Source of the DNA: Achatina immaculata | Taxonomy: Eukaryota; Mollusca; Gastropoda; Stylommatophora; Achatinidae | Direction of reading: 5' to 3' | NCBI GenBank assembly: GCA_009760885.1 | Contig: CM019713.1 | Location: 29,816,927-29,880,926, forward strand | DNA: 64,000 bases | In this document: in pieces, positions 1 to 13,000 of the stretch | Position numbering within the stretch: the stretch's first letter is position 1 | How the letters are laid out: each line of letters opens with the position of its first letter | Notes under the pieces: generated by a model | Told to the model about the DNA's origin: nothing | Databases searched by the model: none | Seen by the model: the letters and a program-made list of their open reading frames with translations, nothing else | Made by a program: the position numbers and the translations under genes

Positions 1-859
1 GAATGCCAAATTAAACAATGTTGGTTTTTTTTACACCTGGTAGAGTGCGCTTCCACTTTATTTAATACCAGCAGCTCAACAAAGATCAATATCGTTCCTC
101 ACTGTTCCCTGAGGCATGTAAGGCAGAGAACAAAAATCTCCACTCGGTTGGGTTTTGAAACCCCTTTTCTATTTCTCATCTCAACTTTCTTGTACTTTTG
201 AGTTCAGCGTTAAAGTTCTGTCTATATGCACCACTTGGTCTATTTTCTCAGTGTGGTATCATGACCTTAATATTGAAGAAGGCTGGCTAGTAAAGAGGAT
301 TAAAGAGAGAAAACTTAAATATTTTGGACATGTTAAATGTCATGATAATCTAAAGAAGACAGTCTTGGAAGGGTGCATAATAGGAAAATGAAAGAGGAAG
401 ACCAAGGCGAAGATGGCTGCAGGACATCGCTGATGATCTGTGAATGGGTGCATCAGCAGCAGGCCATCTTGCTCACAACTGAGAGGCCTACAGGAGTGCA
501 AAGTTCTGCAAGGGTCATGCGAATGAATGAATGAATGAATGAATGAATGGTATCATGTCCATCGATTTTCCTGTGGTTATTTCCTTTTTTTCTCATGTGC
601 AGCACAAACATAGCCTATCTCCATCCTGTTTTTTTATCACTCATTCTGGATTCTGGAATGTCCAAAGAATTCTGTATATTTCAACAGTAGCTTAGATGTG
701 GTCATCTTTAGTTTGGATAGCTTTTTTTTACATTAGAGTATTCTAGTGTAACTTTGCTTTAGTTTAGTCTTGCTGCCTGACTGGTTGGTTGCTTGCTAGG
801 CTTCATCCTTACACTCTTAGCAAATCAAAAAGACCCCAATCTCCTCCCTAATAAATCCC
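1..859. other. Downstream of KRIT1: presumed 3' UTR plus LINE scrap
   Basis: No further coding exon was recognised. The first plain AATAAA on the minus strand beyond the stop lies near 57-62, so the 3' UTR may be about 800 bases and would contain the LINE fragment at 263-549. This is a guess without transcript data. Confidence 0.3.
263..549 (+). mobile_element. RTE-like LINE family A, 3' fragment
   Basis: Decayed copy of the C-terminal end of a reverse transcriptase ORF: LNIEEGWLVKRIKERKLKYF then a broken RKRGRPKRRW-type block. It ends in repeated gaatgaatg, the tail also seen on other A copies. Several stops are present. Confidence 0.85.
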
Positions 860-1053
860 TCAGTATACAGCAACCACTGACACATTTTGATTTACAACAA
901 GTTCTGTACAAATTTTTGTTCTCTCCCTTCCATGTCTAACATAAGGTGGCATCATTTCTGCTAGTCCTGTGAGTCTGGTTTGTTCTTCATACATAAAGTA
1001 ATCCTGCATGAGGCATTCTGTCATCATTAGGCTTGTGTCCTGTAGTGACAATC
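860..1053 (-). CDS. KRIT1: KRIT1 exon 17 (C-terminus and stop)
   Basis: Acceptor caatagag|GATTGT, phase 1 in; TGA at 860-862. Reads DYFMYEEQTRLTGLAEMM in the place of human MSFIVHTKQAGLVVKLLM, then a longer basic tail (YVRHGRERTKIC). Similarity is low; support comes mainly from phase, position and length. Confidence 0.58.
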
Positions 1054-4000
1054 CTCTATTGTAGAGGTTACCTGGTTATGTGTTTTAGTGTATACAAGTG
1101 CATACAGAGTGTAAATGTTTATCTCTGCTGAGATGATCAAATATCATATTTCCTTTCATATAATATCAGTGTATAAAGACACACCACATACCTATCATCT
1201 GGCAAGCAATATTTTGGAACAAAACTAAAAACCCCACATTTTCCATGAATTTTATAATCCTTCCGTCGGCAGAGTTTTGGTCCAAGACTATATGGTACTA
1301 TGTATCCTCCCACTGAACTTCTTGAGCAAAAAATGCGACTAACCTTATAAACGATATGCCCACACCCACAGCTAACACACACGAGCTAGCTTGCTTGGGT
1401 TTTGCTGACTACCTCACAAACTACACTACAGTCAAAATGGTACAGGTCTAATGCATCAATCACTCACAGAATCTCATAACTTGATTAAGGTTTACACCTA
1501 TTCTTAAATTACCAGGTACATTGTTTTTTTTTTTGTTTAGACCAGTGGGGTACCATCAACAGTTGCTGAAGAGCGGGGGAACCAAGTCAGAAAATCGCTT
1601 TACTGCAGTGCATTAACAGCAGAAACATTCACTGAACTCCAGTATGGCACCATCAGCAGAGCATTATGATAAATATGGTAAGCTTACAATCTGGCTATAA
1701 TGAATAAACAATATCATCCAGCTAGATCTTTAAATGCATGTTTAGGTGTTAGTCTAGTACCAGTAACTTCCACCCCAAGGCCTATCCAAACTTAAATATG
1801 GGGGTATAGGATGCAGGTTGATTTCTGGAGGAATTTTTAGGGGAGAAAAAAAGTGCATCTGATAAGGGAGGAAATATGGTATGTACCATTTTGCATGTGA
1901 ACTAGACCTCTCTCTTTTTTATTTTAGGCAGATTTTTTGGTGGCTGTTTCTGCCTCTCTATAAGATATCTGAGCCTGAGTGGTGAAGTGGTTAGTGCACA
2001 TCTCTCATGTCAAAGATGAAATGGTTTGATTCTGGCCAGAACATGCTATTTAACCCAGCTGTAGAAATGGATAGCTATCTCCTCCTGGAACCGTGGCGGA
2101 AGAGGTGATCATCTAGGGTGGTGACAGGTCTAGGAAAACCACATGACCTAAAATCATGACCTTACATGGCTTGGTGGCATGGAACTGGCTGAGGAAAACC
2201 AGAACTAATCAGATTTCTTCTATATGTCTCAATGGTATGAAAATGGGGACCTGACAATCTGCGTTGGGCAAAACAGACCCATAAAACACAGAACATCTAT
2301 TGCATGATGAGACACGCTGGACTACACTTCATACACAGTTGTCAGTGCATGAAGGGAATAACATATGACATGCAGCTCAGTTCTGTGGCTACAAGATGTC
2401 ATTCAAACCACAGTTTGTGAGCAGCATTAAAAAAACAAACATGCTGAAATTTATACATTAAAAATATCTAAAACCGACCAGACAGCATCAACTCTTCCAC
2501 AACAGCAAGGCAGCCGGTCAGCGATTTCGTACAAATTTTTCCTTCATTCACTTCATACCTTTCGCAGCTGAGACAAGATTGTTCCTGTGAAGAAGGCTGA
2601 ACCATAAACCGTCAGTCTTTGGCAGGTTGTGAGAAACTGGGACTTCAGTTGCTGTAGATATTAAATTGCTATAGTACAAAGTATGACCGTGATAAAATTT
2701 TCATCCTGGAATTAGTCTGTTCTATTTTTTAAATTGCATTTACCCACTCAAAATCCAGGTCTGGTCCCATAAACAAAGGAAGATATATATTTTTTTTTAA
2801 TGAATATGTTTCACTTCCTAATATACTGAGACCCATGTGTAATGCAAACTCTGATGAGCAGATGAACGTTCTCTAATTTCAAGGCAGTTTCTCCTTGCAA
2901 ATGGATCAAATACCCGTGTTTAATAGTTCATTTAACTAAAGTATAATGATAGTGGATCTCTAGCCCATACTTTTTTCATGAAAACCAGACCAAAATGACT
3001 ATACAGCAACTACACATGGAAATACATTTATAAAATACAAAAAAAGCTGCCCATCCCTTTTCACCTGTCTGTACGCACACCACTCACAGCAGCCCGATTA
3101 AAAGGGATACAAACTATTATGAGCTAAAGGGGAAAATAAGCAAGTCTTGTGATTGATTGATTGATCTTTATTTCAAAAGGGTTAAGAATTGGGCACGCAG
3201 GCCCGTCTGACATAACATGTGAAATAACATCCAACTGCAGACACCTTACTAGGCGGAAGTTGCCTGTTTGGAGGTAGGCAGATTTTACATGCACCACTCT
3301 GTATAGGGGGACCCTAGTTCATCCATTCTCCAAGAGTTCACATTTTTTTTATACATCAACTCATTTCCTAGCTTACACCATGTAAACAATTCTGTAAGGA
3401 AGTGACAGATAAAATAACATTTATGCAGTTTTGTTGGGGGGGGGGGGGGAGGGGGTGAAGACACTGTCTGTTTAGGCTGATGTGCTAGTGTCAGGGTTAG
3501 TGAACCATAGCTGATCAAGACCCTGTCCCACCTCTCCGCTGGTACCCCCAGTAACAGGCCTAACCTGGCTAACAAGGCAGGGATCGCCACAGTTTCCACG
3601 GTGGTGGAGTCTGCTAAAGAAGTATTGCACACCCCCTGCTTTTTAGCTGTACTCGGGGACTGAAAAAAATAGCTGCCATACCCCGCTCCCAAGACGATAT
3701 GATATTGTGCTTCAACACCTTCACAGCATCAGCTGCAAAAAACACCAGCTCGCAGTTACAGAGAGATAGCACAAGACAATACAAGACAAGTTTTGTTCCG
3801 CTTTCTGGCAACTCATTATAAGCTATGTATAGGCACTGCACCATTTTCTGGTAAAACATGGCAGATGTGTTTATTACAAAGTTGTTTGTGCTTTCTTCGG
3901 ATTTGTGGTCTGAGAACAAAATAATATTTCAAATCTGAAGTCAAGATACTGTGTCTGAGACAATGCTGTTACACTGGTCTGCAAAACCAAAACTGTTGTT

Positions 4001-7000
4001 CAAGACCCTGTTTTACATTTACATGACAGTCCTGGTAAACAGGCTGTTGAGATGTAACAGCCAGGACATAAGGGTGGAGCCTGCTGAAAGCTCGGTACAT
4101 TTTGGGTGAAAGCACAGTACTCAAGCTGAATGTGATAGAAGCCAGTGACACACAGCTAACTCCCTGTGTCAGATTAGTAAACCAAAGCTATACAGGACCC
4201 TATTGTGTCAGATTAGTAAACCAAAGCTATACAGGACCCTATTGTGTCAGATTAGTAAACCAAAGCTATACAGGACCCTATTGTGTCAGATTAGTAAACC
4301 AAAGCTATACAGGACCCTATTGTGTCAGATTAGTAAACCAAAGCTATACAGGACCCTATTGTGTCAGATTAGTAAACCAAAGCTATACAGGACCCTATTG
4401 TGTCAGATTAGTAAACCAAAGCTATACAGGACCCTATTGTGTCAGATTAGTAAACCAAAGCTATACAGGACCCTATTGTGTCAGATTAGTAAACCAAAGC
4501 TATACAGGACCCTATTGTGTCAGATTAGTAAACCAAAGCTATACAGGACCCTATTGTGTCAGATTAGTAAACCAAAGCTATACAGGACCCTATTGTGTCA
4601 GATTAGTAAACCAAAGCTATACAGGACCCTATTGTGTCAGATTAGTAAACCAAAGCTATACAGGACCCTATTGTGTCAGATTAGTAAACCAAAGCTATAC
4701 AGTAACCTATTCTAGATTAGCAAACCAAACCTATACAGGACCCTATTCTAGATTAGCAAACCAAACCTATACAGGGCCCTATTCTAGATTAGCAAACCAA
4801 AGCTATACAGGACCCTATTCTAGATTAGCAAACCAAACCTATACAGGACCCTATTGTGTCAGATTAGCAAACCAAAGCTATACAGGACCCTATTCTAGAT
4901 TAGCAAACCAAAGCTATACAGGACCCTATTGTGTCAGATTAGCAAACCAAAGCTATACAGGTTCCTATTCTAGATTAGCAAACCAAAGCTATACAGGACC
5001 CTATTGTGTCAGGTTAGCAAACCAAAGCTATACAGGTTCCTATTCTAGATTAGCAAACCAAAGCTATACAGGACCCTATTGTGTCAGATTAGCAAACCAA
5101 AGCTATACAGGACCCTATTCTAGATTAGCAAACCAAAGCTATACAGGACCCTATTCTAGATTAGCAAACCAAAGCTATACAGTACTCTATTCTAGATTAG
5201 CAAACCAAAGCTATACAGTAACCTATTCTAGATTAGAAAATCAAAGCTATACAGGACCCTATTCTAGATTAGCAAACCAAAGCTATACAGAACCCTATTC
5301 TAGATTAGCAAACCAAAGCTATACAGGACCCTATTCTAGATTAGCAAACCAAAGCTATACAGAACCCTATTCTAGATTAGCAAACCAAAGCTATACAGAA
5401 CCCTATTCTAGATTAGCAAACCAAAGCTATACAGAACCCTATTCTATCTCCCAGCATCCCCCTCCCCTAAAATAGACCACAGTTTGAGTGAATTGGAATG
5501 CAAACCCTGTCCCAAAAAAAATAAGGCATGCTGAAGATGGATGTGTCAAACCAAAAGATGCAGATATCACACCCGGCTGCATAGCTGACACAATACAAAG
5601 AGCACCCTTTTGATGGTGCAAAAAAAAAAAAAGAAGGTCCGTCCTGGAAAGAAAGAAAGCCATCACAGTGATCCCACCCCTCCCCTCATTAGACCCATGT
5701 GCATAAACCAAACTTCCAATGTAAAGTCTTCATTACAAGGTTTTCATAAATGCCACAAGGTGCCAAGAGCTTCTTGCTCACTAATACATGCAGGTGACAA
5801 TAACAACATCCACCATGGCTGATGCGCAGTTTTGATTATGGAATGAGAATATGGTAATGACTTCCCCTTGCCTTCCTACTGTTCACTCTGACAGCCTTTG
5901 TCTAGAGAAGCTAACATGCAGAGTAATGAGGGAACAATTACATCTCAAAACAAAAGTTTTGATCCAATTTTTCTTTGCCTGTAACTATCTTTTACTTAAA
6001 TGACAGTGTTTTTAAAATCCGTCAAACTTTACCTGTTGTGATATGTCCTTGACACTGGCGTACTCTTTAGAGATCTTGTTCACCCAATAGTGGGTGTCTT
6101 TATGTCTCAGAACAGCTGCTGGAATGAGCTCCTTCAGTTGATTTTGACTTAAACTGTATAGATAACATTTCAACACAAAAAAAAAACTCACAATCTTTAA
6201 ATAAAACATTTCAACAACAAGGACTCTAGACTACATCACTAGGTAAGGGAATATATGGACATTACCTCCATATACAGGAAACTCTCTACTGTAGAGAGCG
6301 GAACAACAACACAACTCCTTCAGATCATCAGAGGCAGTAACCCCCCCCCCCCCCAACCAAGACAAGTGTTTTGGCCCTATTAAACTTCTGACACTCTAAG
6401 GGTAGGCCCCTCTGGGTCATGACTCCCAGAGGTCTTGTGAGTTACTGCTTTTTTTTTTTCCCCTCGTCCCTGAATTGAACCCACGATCTTCCAATTGGCA
6501 CTGGACTTCGAAGTGCATCTTAGTAGCAAATTTAGCTAAGGAGGACTTGTATTAGTTGTGACAAACGAAATTGTTTATGTTCTCAATGCTTGTTTCGCAT
6601 GCTCCACAGCCAGCATGAGGCCTTTTCTGCTGTTTCTGAAAGGATTTTCCATGCCCTTGCTCATCCCTTTTGCCCGGTTGCTTACATAGGTCATATGCTG
6701 ATGTTGCTACAAATCCTCTCACTTCCACTTTTACACTTATCACTGACACTAACGACATGAAACAGAGCTACAATTTTACCTGCCTTTCTTTATTGTAAAA
6801 ATATGTGAAAATATACAACATCTAACATTATTCAACTTCTGCTGGAGTGTTACAATGAAGACATGAGTATTGTCTCATTGCTATGTAATGGTGGCCCTGC
6901 CATTTTTACCAGTCATGCATCAACCAAAGTATGGACAAAATCAGCTGGTGTCGAACCACAGCCACACCGCAATTAAGTCATTTTCAGCTCTTTCACTCCT

Positions 7001-10000
7001 AAGTTTAGTTCTCATTCTCTGCAATACAAAATTCTGGTGAGGAATGTGGGTAGAAAGAAAGTGGAAGGAAGTTACCCCATAATTTAAAAATATAGGCTGG
7101 GTTAGAAATGTGCTAATTTTCACTTTATTTAGACTCTTGAAAACACATGCCTCAGGAAAATACTCGGTATAAAGTGGAACGAATTAAGAACAATGCAGAG
7201 ATAAGACAGATAAACAAACAACAACCTGTCTCATGGGTGACCAGAAAAAGAAGATGAACATATGTCAGTCATGTGCTGCGAAGTAACAACCAGAGAATCC
7301 CAAAACAAGCTATCAAGTGGAACAAAAAAGGCCAAAGAAAAAGAGGTCAACCATGTGAAAATCTAAAGAGGACATTGTTGAGAGAGGCCAGTTTAGTGGG
7401 CATAGCATCCCTTGATTAGGTTGAAAAGTTCACCGAAAACAGGAAATCTTGGCGAACTACAATGCGAGCCCTACGTGACATTTAACGGCACGGGAAGGAT
7501 GTAAGATGAAAGAAATATCACTACAAGCATCACTTTACATAAAGGCCCGAGATCTACCAACACTAGCAGTACTGGAATGAAGGATTTAAATCATCATGAA
7601 AGATTTTATCAGCTACAAGGACCGGGAAATTGGTAAAAGATGGAGTCTTATACAGCATCACTTTTTAGGGGCGAAGACTCTTCTCACAAGAAATTAAGTG
7701 AGGTCAAAACTCACAAATACAAGGAGACTAAACCCTGCAAAACTATCTTAAGAGATTACAGTTTTAACACTAACAGCATAAAAAAATAGAGGGAATAATT
7801 ACTGTTTTGATACTAACAGCATAAAAAATAGAGGGAAGAATTACTGTTTTGACACTGTGTAACAGAATAGCAATTCTGTTCAGAGATTATTTGTGTAGTG
7901 CTAATAATTGTGTTTGCGTAGACCACAACTCATGTCGTTAGGAAGGCCCGTGTGCAAAACGTCGTTAGAAAGGTCCGTGTGTAAAAAGCCGGTCGTTAGG
8001 GAGTCTTGGTGTGAACGTTGAACCAGGTAGACGTGTTTGGGCGAACGGTGTGATTGTCTCGAGAAATGTGATAGAGAGAGCATTGTTGTTGTTAGAATTA
8101 GTTTAGTTTATTTTCCCTGTGTGAGTTGCAGTCTTTGGGTAAGCTTGTAAGTATGATTTTTTTGTATGTATAAATCATTGTAAGGTTTTCTTTGCCCATG
8201 TGGCGTAGAGGTCATCTCACACCGGGCATTTGTTACTGTGAATTTCTGTTCAGCCTGATGGCTACATTCCCATCATCATGATTTCACCCCTCATTTTGGT
8301 CCATTAATAAATGTGTGTTGTCTGATGATAAACTACACCAATTGGCTTTGTGGGAATCCTCATTGTTGACCAGTTTGTTTTGGTCGGAAGACTGCCAAGT
8401 TATGTTTAAGTCGTTGTATTTGTACTATCTTTTGTGTAGACAGCGGTACGGCCAAACTGTTATAGTGGCTGCTATAAATAGTCGCACATTCTGTTTCAGT
8501 GGTGCCGTGACCAGCCCTTTCTTTCACGGTCTGTCACAAAGTGTTTTAGTTGTTGCTCGTGGGCTGCTGGTTTCATGCACGGTTCATACTTCTAATTGTG
8601 AAGTCTTGGCAAGTCTCCAGGTTGTAGTATTTTTGTCTCCAGTTGTGTAGTACACACAAAGTTTTGTCTATTGTTACCATGCCCTAGATTACGATTGTCG
8701 ATTGATGACCTGTTTACCTTGGCCTCGTTTTTGGCTCTCAAACATGCGCAGACTCTGTTTTGGTCAACAGCAAATATGTTGCAGAGTAAGGATAGCTAGC
8801 TTAAGTGTTGGAAGCTGACTGTAGATAGATTAGGAGTTGATAGGTTTGTAGTTAGTTAGGGAGTGAAGATTGGAGTTGGTTAGCTAGCTAGCGTTCGAAT
8901 TTCGGTTGGTAGTTCTGTCAGCATTGGCTTCCCGACATCTTCTGCCGGAGAGGAAAAGGAGTCTAGATTAGGAAAAGAGTTGAGCTACATTGGCGTCCTT
9001 TTCTTCCTTCGAATTGGCGTCAGGGGTGTGTTGACGAGTCTTTGAGGCGTCTACTCAAGGCGGCGACGATGTCCAGCTTGATCAGAATCTTGGTGGGCAC
9101 CTCTAGCTCCTGGGCCCTAGACAGCATAGTGGATGAAGCCATACCAGTAGCTTGTATCCAGTCCAGTGAAGCTGATCCTGAACCAGTATCCTGCCAGGAA
9201 CCAGTGCGGCTTGTACGGTACATTTCGCTGGTACTATGTAGGAAGGGACAGGTAACAATTTGTAACTTAACTGTGACCTCTGAAATTTCAGCAAGAAGTC
9301 AAGCCAGATCGTGCAGACTGAACATTATTAATTATAGCAAATAGTGAATGTTGGATTTATTTACTGTCATTCTCTTTGGAAGTTTGTTGGACAATTGAGT
9401 AGTTCTGATTCATCCAGTCGCCAGACATTCATACGGAGGGATATAGTAACTTTTTGGACTACCTTCACCTGTGGAAAAAATTATTTTTGGAAATGAACAT
9501 TCTGTTGATTGGAAGTTGCCAGATATGCTTCTTCTGGATAGATTATCTAGAAATTTCAGGAACATTATTGTGTTTATACATTAGGGACAGTTAATTTGTT
9601 CTGATGTGGAATTTTTCTGCATTGCAATTAATTAGCATTTAGTTTACCATTTTGTTGTGATTTTGCATTAGCAAGGATGATATTGATATTTGAAATTAGT
9701 GTATGTGTCATTAATTTCAGTTTTTTTTACTCTGATAGGTGCTAGAAAACTGAGGATTCTTAGTTAAAATTTTTCTGGAAGATTGCCATTTGCTGTTATA
9801 ACTTATTTAACTAAAAAGTACAGTAATTATTCTGGACTGTATTAGGTGCAAGTATGGTTGGATTATTTTGAGTGGATTGGATATTGCTAATATTGTTTTT
9901 TTTTGTTTTGTTATAGATTATTGGTTCCATGTCTGAGTTTTTCAAGAAAGAGTCATGTTACTATGGAAGAGGTTAGGCTTTGTCATGCGGTGCATTGGAA

Positions 10001-13000
10001 ATGTACCAGAACCCCTGGAAGTATTACTGCTACATATGGGAAGTCCCTGGGAGATTAAGGCTGCAGTTGGAGATTCTCTTAAGCCTATTTTTTTATAGAT
10101 TATATAGTTCTTGTGCAGCAATTAGTGAATGTATTTTTTTTCCTCTGTTTATTTTTTGTATAACGGATTTATTAGTAGTTAATTAGGATGGATGATAAAT
10201 CATGTAGCCTTGAATAAGGTGACATTACTGATGATGACTTATCAATAACCAATTGTTATGGCATTTACCATGTTCAAATTGGTTATTTATCTTTGATGTG
10301 ACAGCATTGCCTTGGATGTGACATTATTACCATGGATGTGATGTTATGAGGAGATTACACAAACAGGTGTGGTTCTCTGATTGGGTACCTAGGCCGGAAC
10401 ATGGAGATTCCATGTGACAGAGCCTAAGGTGAAATTACCAGAGGGGCTCTTTTTTTTTTTAAGGACCTAGATATTACATTGTTTTGTTGCGCGTAAATGT
10501 GGTACGTGGCACAGTCCCTTTGGGGATAAATAAAAGGTGGATTAGCCTGATACCAAAGTTTTGCCTGTTCTGCATATGTTAATGGATAATTACATATGTT
10601 AAGAATGGATGATTATATATGATACCTAAAGATTTGCCTATTCTGCATATGTTTAATGGATATTTACATATGTTTAAGAATGGATGATTATATATGATAC
10701 CAAAAGTTTTGCCTGTTCGGCATATGTTTAATGGATATTTACATATGTTTACGAATGGATGATTAATAATTGTAACCCAGATGAACCTATTCTGCGTATG
10801 TACAGCATATAGCTGCATTTGTCAGTAATAACAGATTATATATGATACCAAATGTTTTGCCTATTCTGCATATGTTTAATGGATATTTACATATGTTTAC
10901 GAATGGATGATTAATAATTGTAACCCAGATGAACCTATTCTGCGTATGTACAGCATATAGCTGCATTTGTCAGTAATAGCAGATTATATATGGTACCAGA
11001 GTTTACCTGTTCTATGTATGTGTATTGAGGAGTCACACATAATAGAAATAGATGATTGTATATGAAGTGGACATGGGCTGAGTATAGCCAAATGTCACAG
11101 GAACAGTTTATGGGTATAGTCAGAGTATGAAGTTCTGTGTTGAGAGTCAATTATTATCTTTGAATTAGCCTGGAGTATGATTTAGATAAGTAGATTGGTT
11201 TTTTGAAAGTTTTGACAGGCAAAACTCTACTTTTTGGGAGGGGGGAATATTATAGCAGCATAGGCCAGGGGTTATACCCAGGATTGGTATTTAGGAAATA
11301 ATTACTAGAGTGAGTACCCTTGTTTGAGAGGTAGGTTGGTTGAGACCATTGAGCGGGGGTCTTGGGAAAAGCGTGCAGCATGGAGAAAACTGAGTGGGTA
11401 GGAATAGTATAAATACCACTCACAATTAGTCTAAAGAGAAGAGCCTTACTTGTTTTGTGTAGCAAGAGCCTTACTTGTTTTGTGTAGCAAGAGCCTTACT
11501 TGTTTTGTTGTAGGAAGAATTTTAGTAGTTTTGATGTAGATGGAATCTCGTTTAGGAAGAGTTTCTAGCAGTGGAAATTTGTTGGTAGTTGGAGGAATTA
11601 GGTTTCTTGATGGCTGAGGTTTTAGGTGGAATGTTGTGAGTATGATTTCATGTGTATAGGACTTATTGTAAGGCGGATTGCCTTTTACTCATTTTCCTGT
11701 TATGTCCATGTTGCGGACAGTCTCATGCGACAGATATAGGATGGGTTGTTATGGAGATTGCATATGTTATACGTTACTACTCATAGCGTTGAATATACAC
11801 ATAAGAGTAGGTAGTTATTTGAATATTGTACACCTTGGTACACCTTGTGGGTAGAATTAGGGTTGTGTTGGATAGTGATTAGTTTGATTAATTCTTTTTT
11901 TTTGAGAGTTTTCTGTAAAAGTAGTAATTTTTTGTTGGAGATATTTGATGGCCAAATATCTACCTTTAGGGGGTGGGGAGATATTCTGTAACAGAATAGC
12001 AATTCTGTTCAGAAATTATTTGTGTAGTGCTAATAATTGTGTTTGCGTAGACCACAACTCATGTCGTTAGGAAGGCCCGTGTGCAAAACGTCATTAGAAA
12101 GGTCCGTGTGTAAAAAGCCGGTCGTTAGGGAGTCTTGGTGTGAACGTTGAACCGGGTAGACGTGTTTGGGCGAACAGTGTGATTGTCTCGAGAAATGTGA
12201 TAGAGAGAGCATTGTTGTTGTTAGAATTAGTTTAGTTTATTTTCCCTGTGTGAGTTGCAGTCTTTGGGTAAGCTTGTAAGTATGATTTTTTTGTATGTAT
12301 AAATCATTGTAAGGTTTTCTTTGCCCATGTGGCGTAGAGGTCATCTCACACCGGGCATTTGTTACTGTGAATTTCTGTTCAGCCTGATGGCTACATTCCC
12401 ATCATCATGATTTCACCCCTCATTTTGGTCCATTAATAAATGTGTGTTGTCTGATGATAAACTACACCAATTGGCTTTGTGGGAATCCTCATTGTTGACC
12501 AGTTTGTTTTGGTTGGAAGACTGCCAAGTTATGTTTAAGTCGTTGTATTTGTACTATCTTTTGTGTAAATAGCGGTACGGCCAAACTGTTATAGTGGCTG
12601 CTATAAATAGTCGCACATTCTGTTTCAACTGACAGCATCAAAAAATAGAGGGAAGAAGTCTTTGACATTCAGGGAATTGAATACAATTTTCACATGGCAA
12701 AAAGGGAAGATAACTGAGATTTTCAGATTTGAGCTGGGGGAAAACTCAAATGTTCAAACGGCAGTTTGGAAAGAGACTAAATTTTCACATATCAGGTAGA
12801 GACAAGAACTTGACTCTCACGTACCATACATGAATTACAAAAAACAGTGAAATTTATCCAAGAGACAGGACTGCAGATATAGACAGACAATGCGAACGAA
12901 GAAGAAGACTCACGTACCAGTTAAAGAAAAGAACTCAACTTTCTCATGCCAGTTTCAGGTAAAAGACCTAGGCATATTAACTCAGTATGCAAAACATTCC

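Larger units (their letters stand above)
7858..12627 (+). mobile_element. Non-autonomous LTR retrotransposon, complete
   Basis: Two 641-bp direct repeats (7858-8498 and 11987-12627) begin TGTAACAG and end TTTCA. They flank 3.5 kb of internal DNA. A 4-bp duplication ACTG sits at 7854-7857 and 12628-12631. A primer-binding-site-like TGGTGCCGTGACC begins at 8500 and a purine tract (AGGGGGTGGGGAG) precedes the second LTR, giving plus orientation, opposite to KRIT1. No gag or pol ORF is present, so it must be mobilised in trans (LARD-like). I count about seven differences between the LTRs. Confidence 0.92.

Noticed and set aside
1137..1382. 81-codon minus-strand ORF as a KRIT1 exon in its own frame
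   Set aside because: Only the other frame (68-bp exon 16) fits the splice phases and the F3 lobe; this ORF does not resemble KRIT1.
3285..3919. Two minus-strand ORFs as KRIT1 F3-lobe exons (GYGSYFF looked like YGAAFF)
   Set aside because: The true block was found at 2559-2651 with proper splice sites; this stretch is related to repeat sequence seen again near 21930.
4102..5475. 457-codon plus-strand ORF of 13- and 12-residue repeats as a protein gene
   Set aside because: It is exactly coextensive with a minisatellite whose period is divisible by three, overlaps other open frames and lies antisense in a KRIT1 intron.
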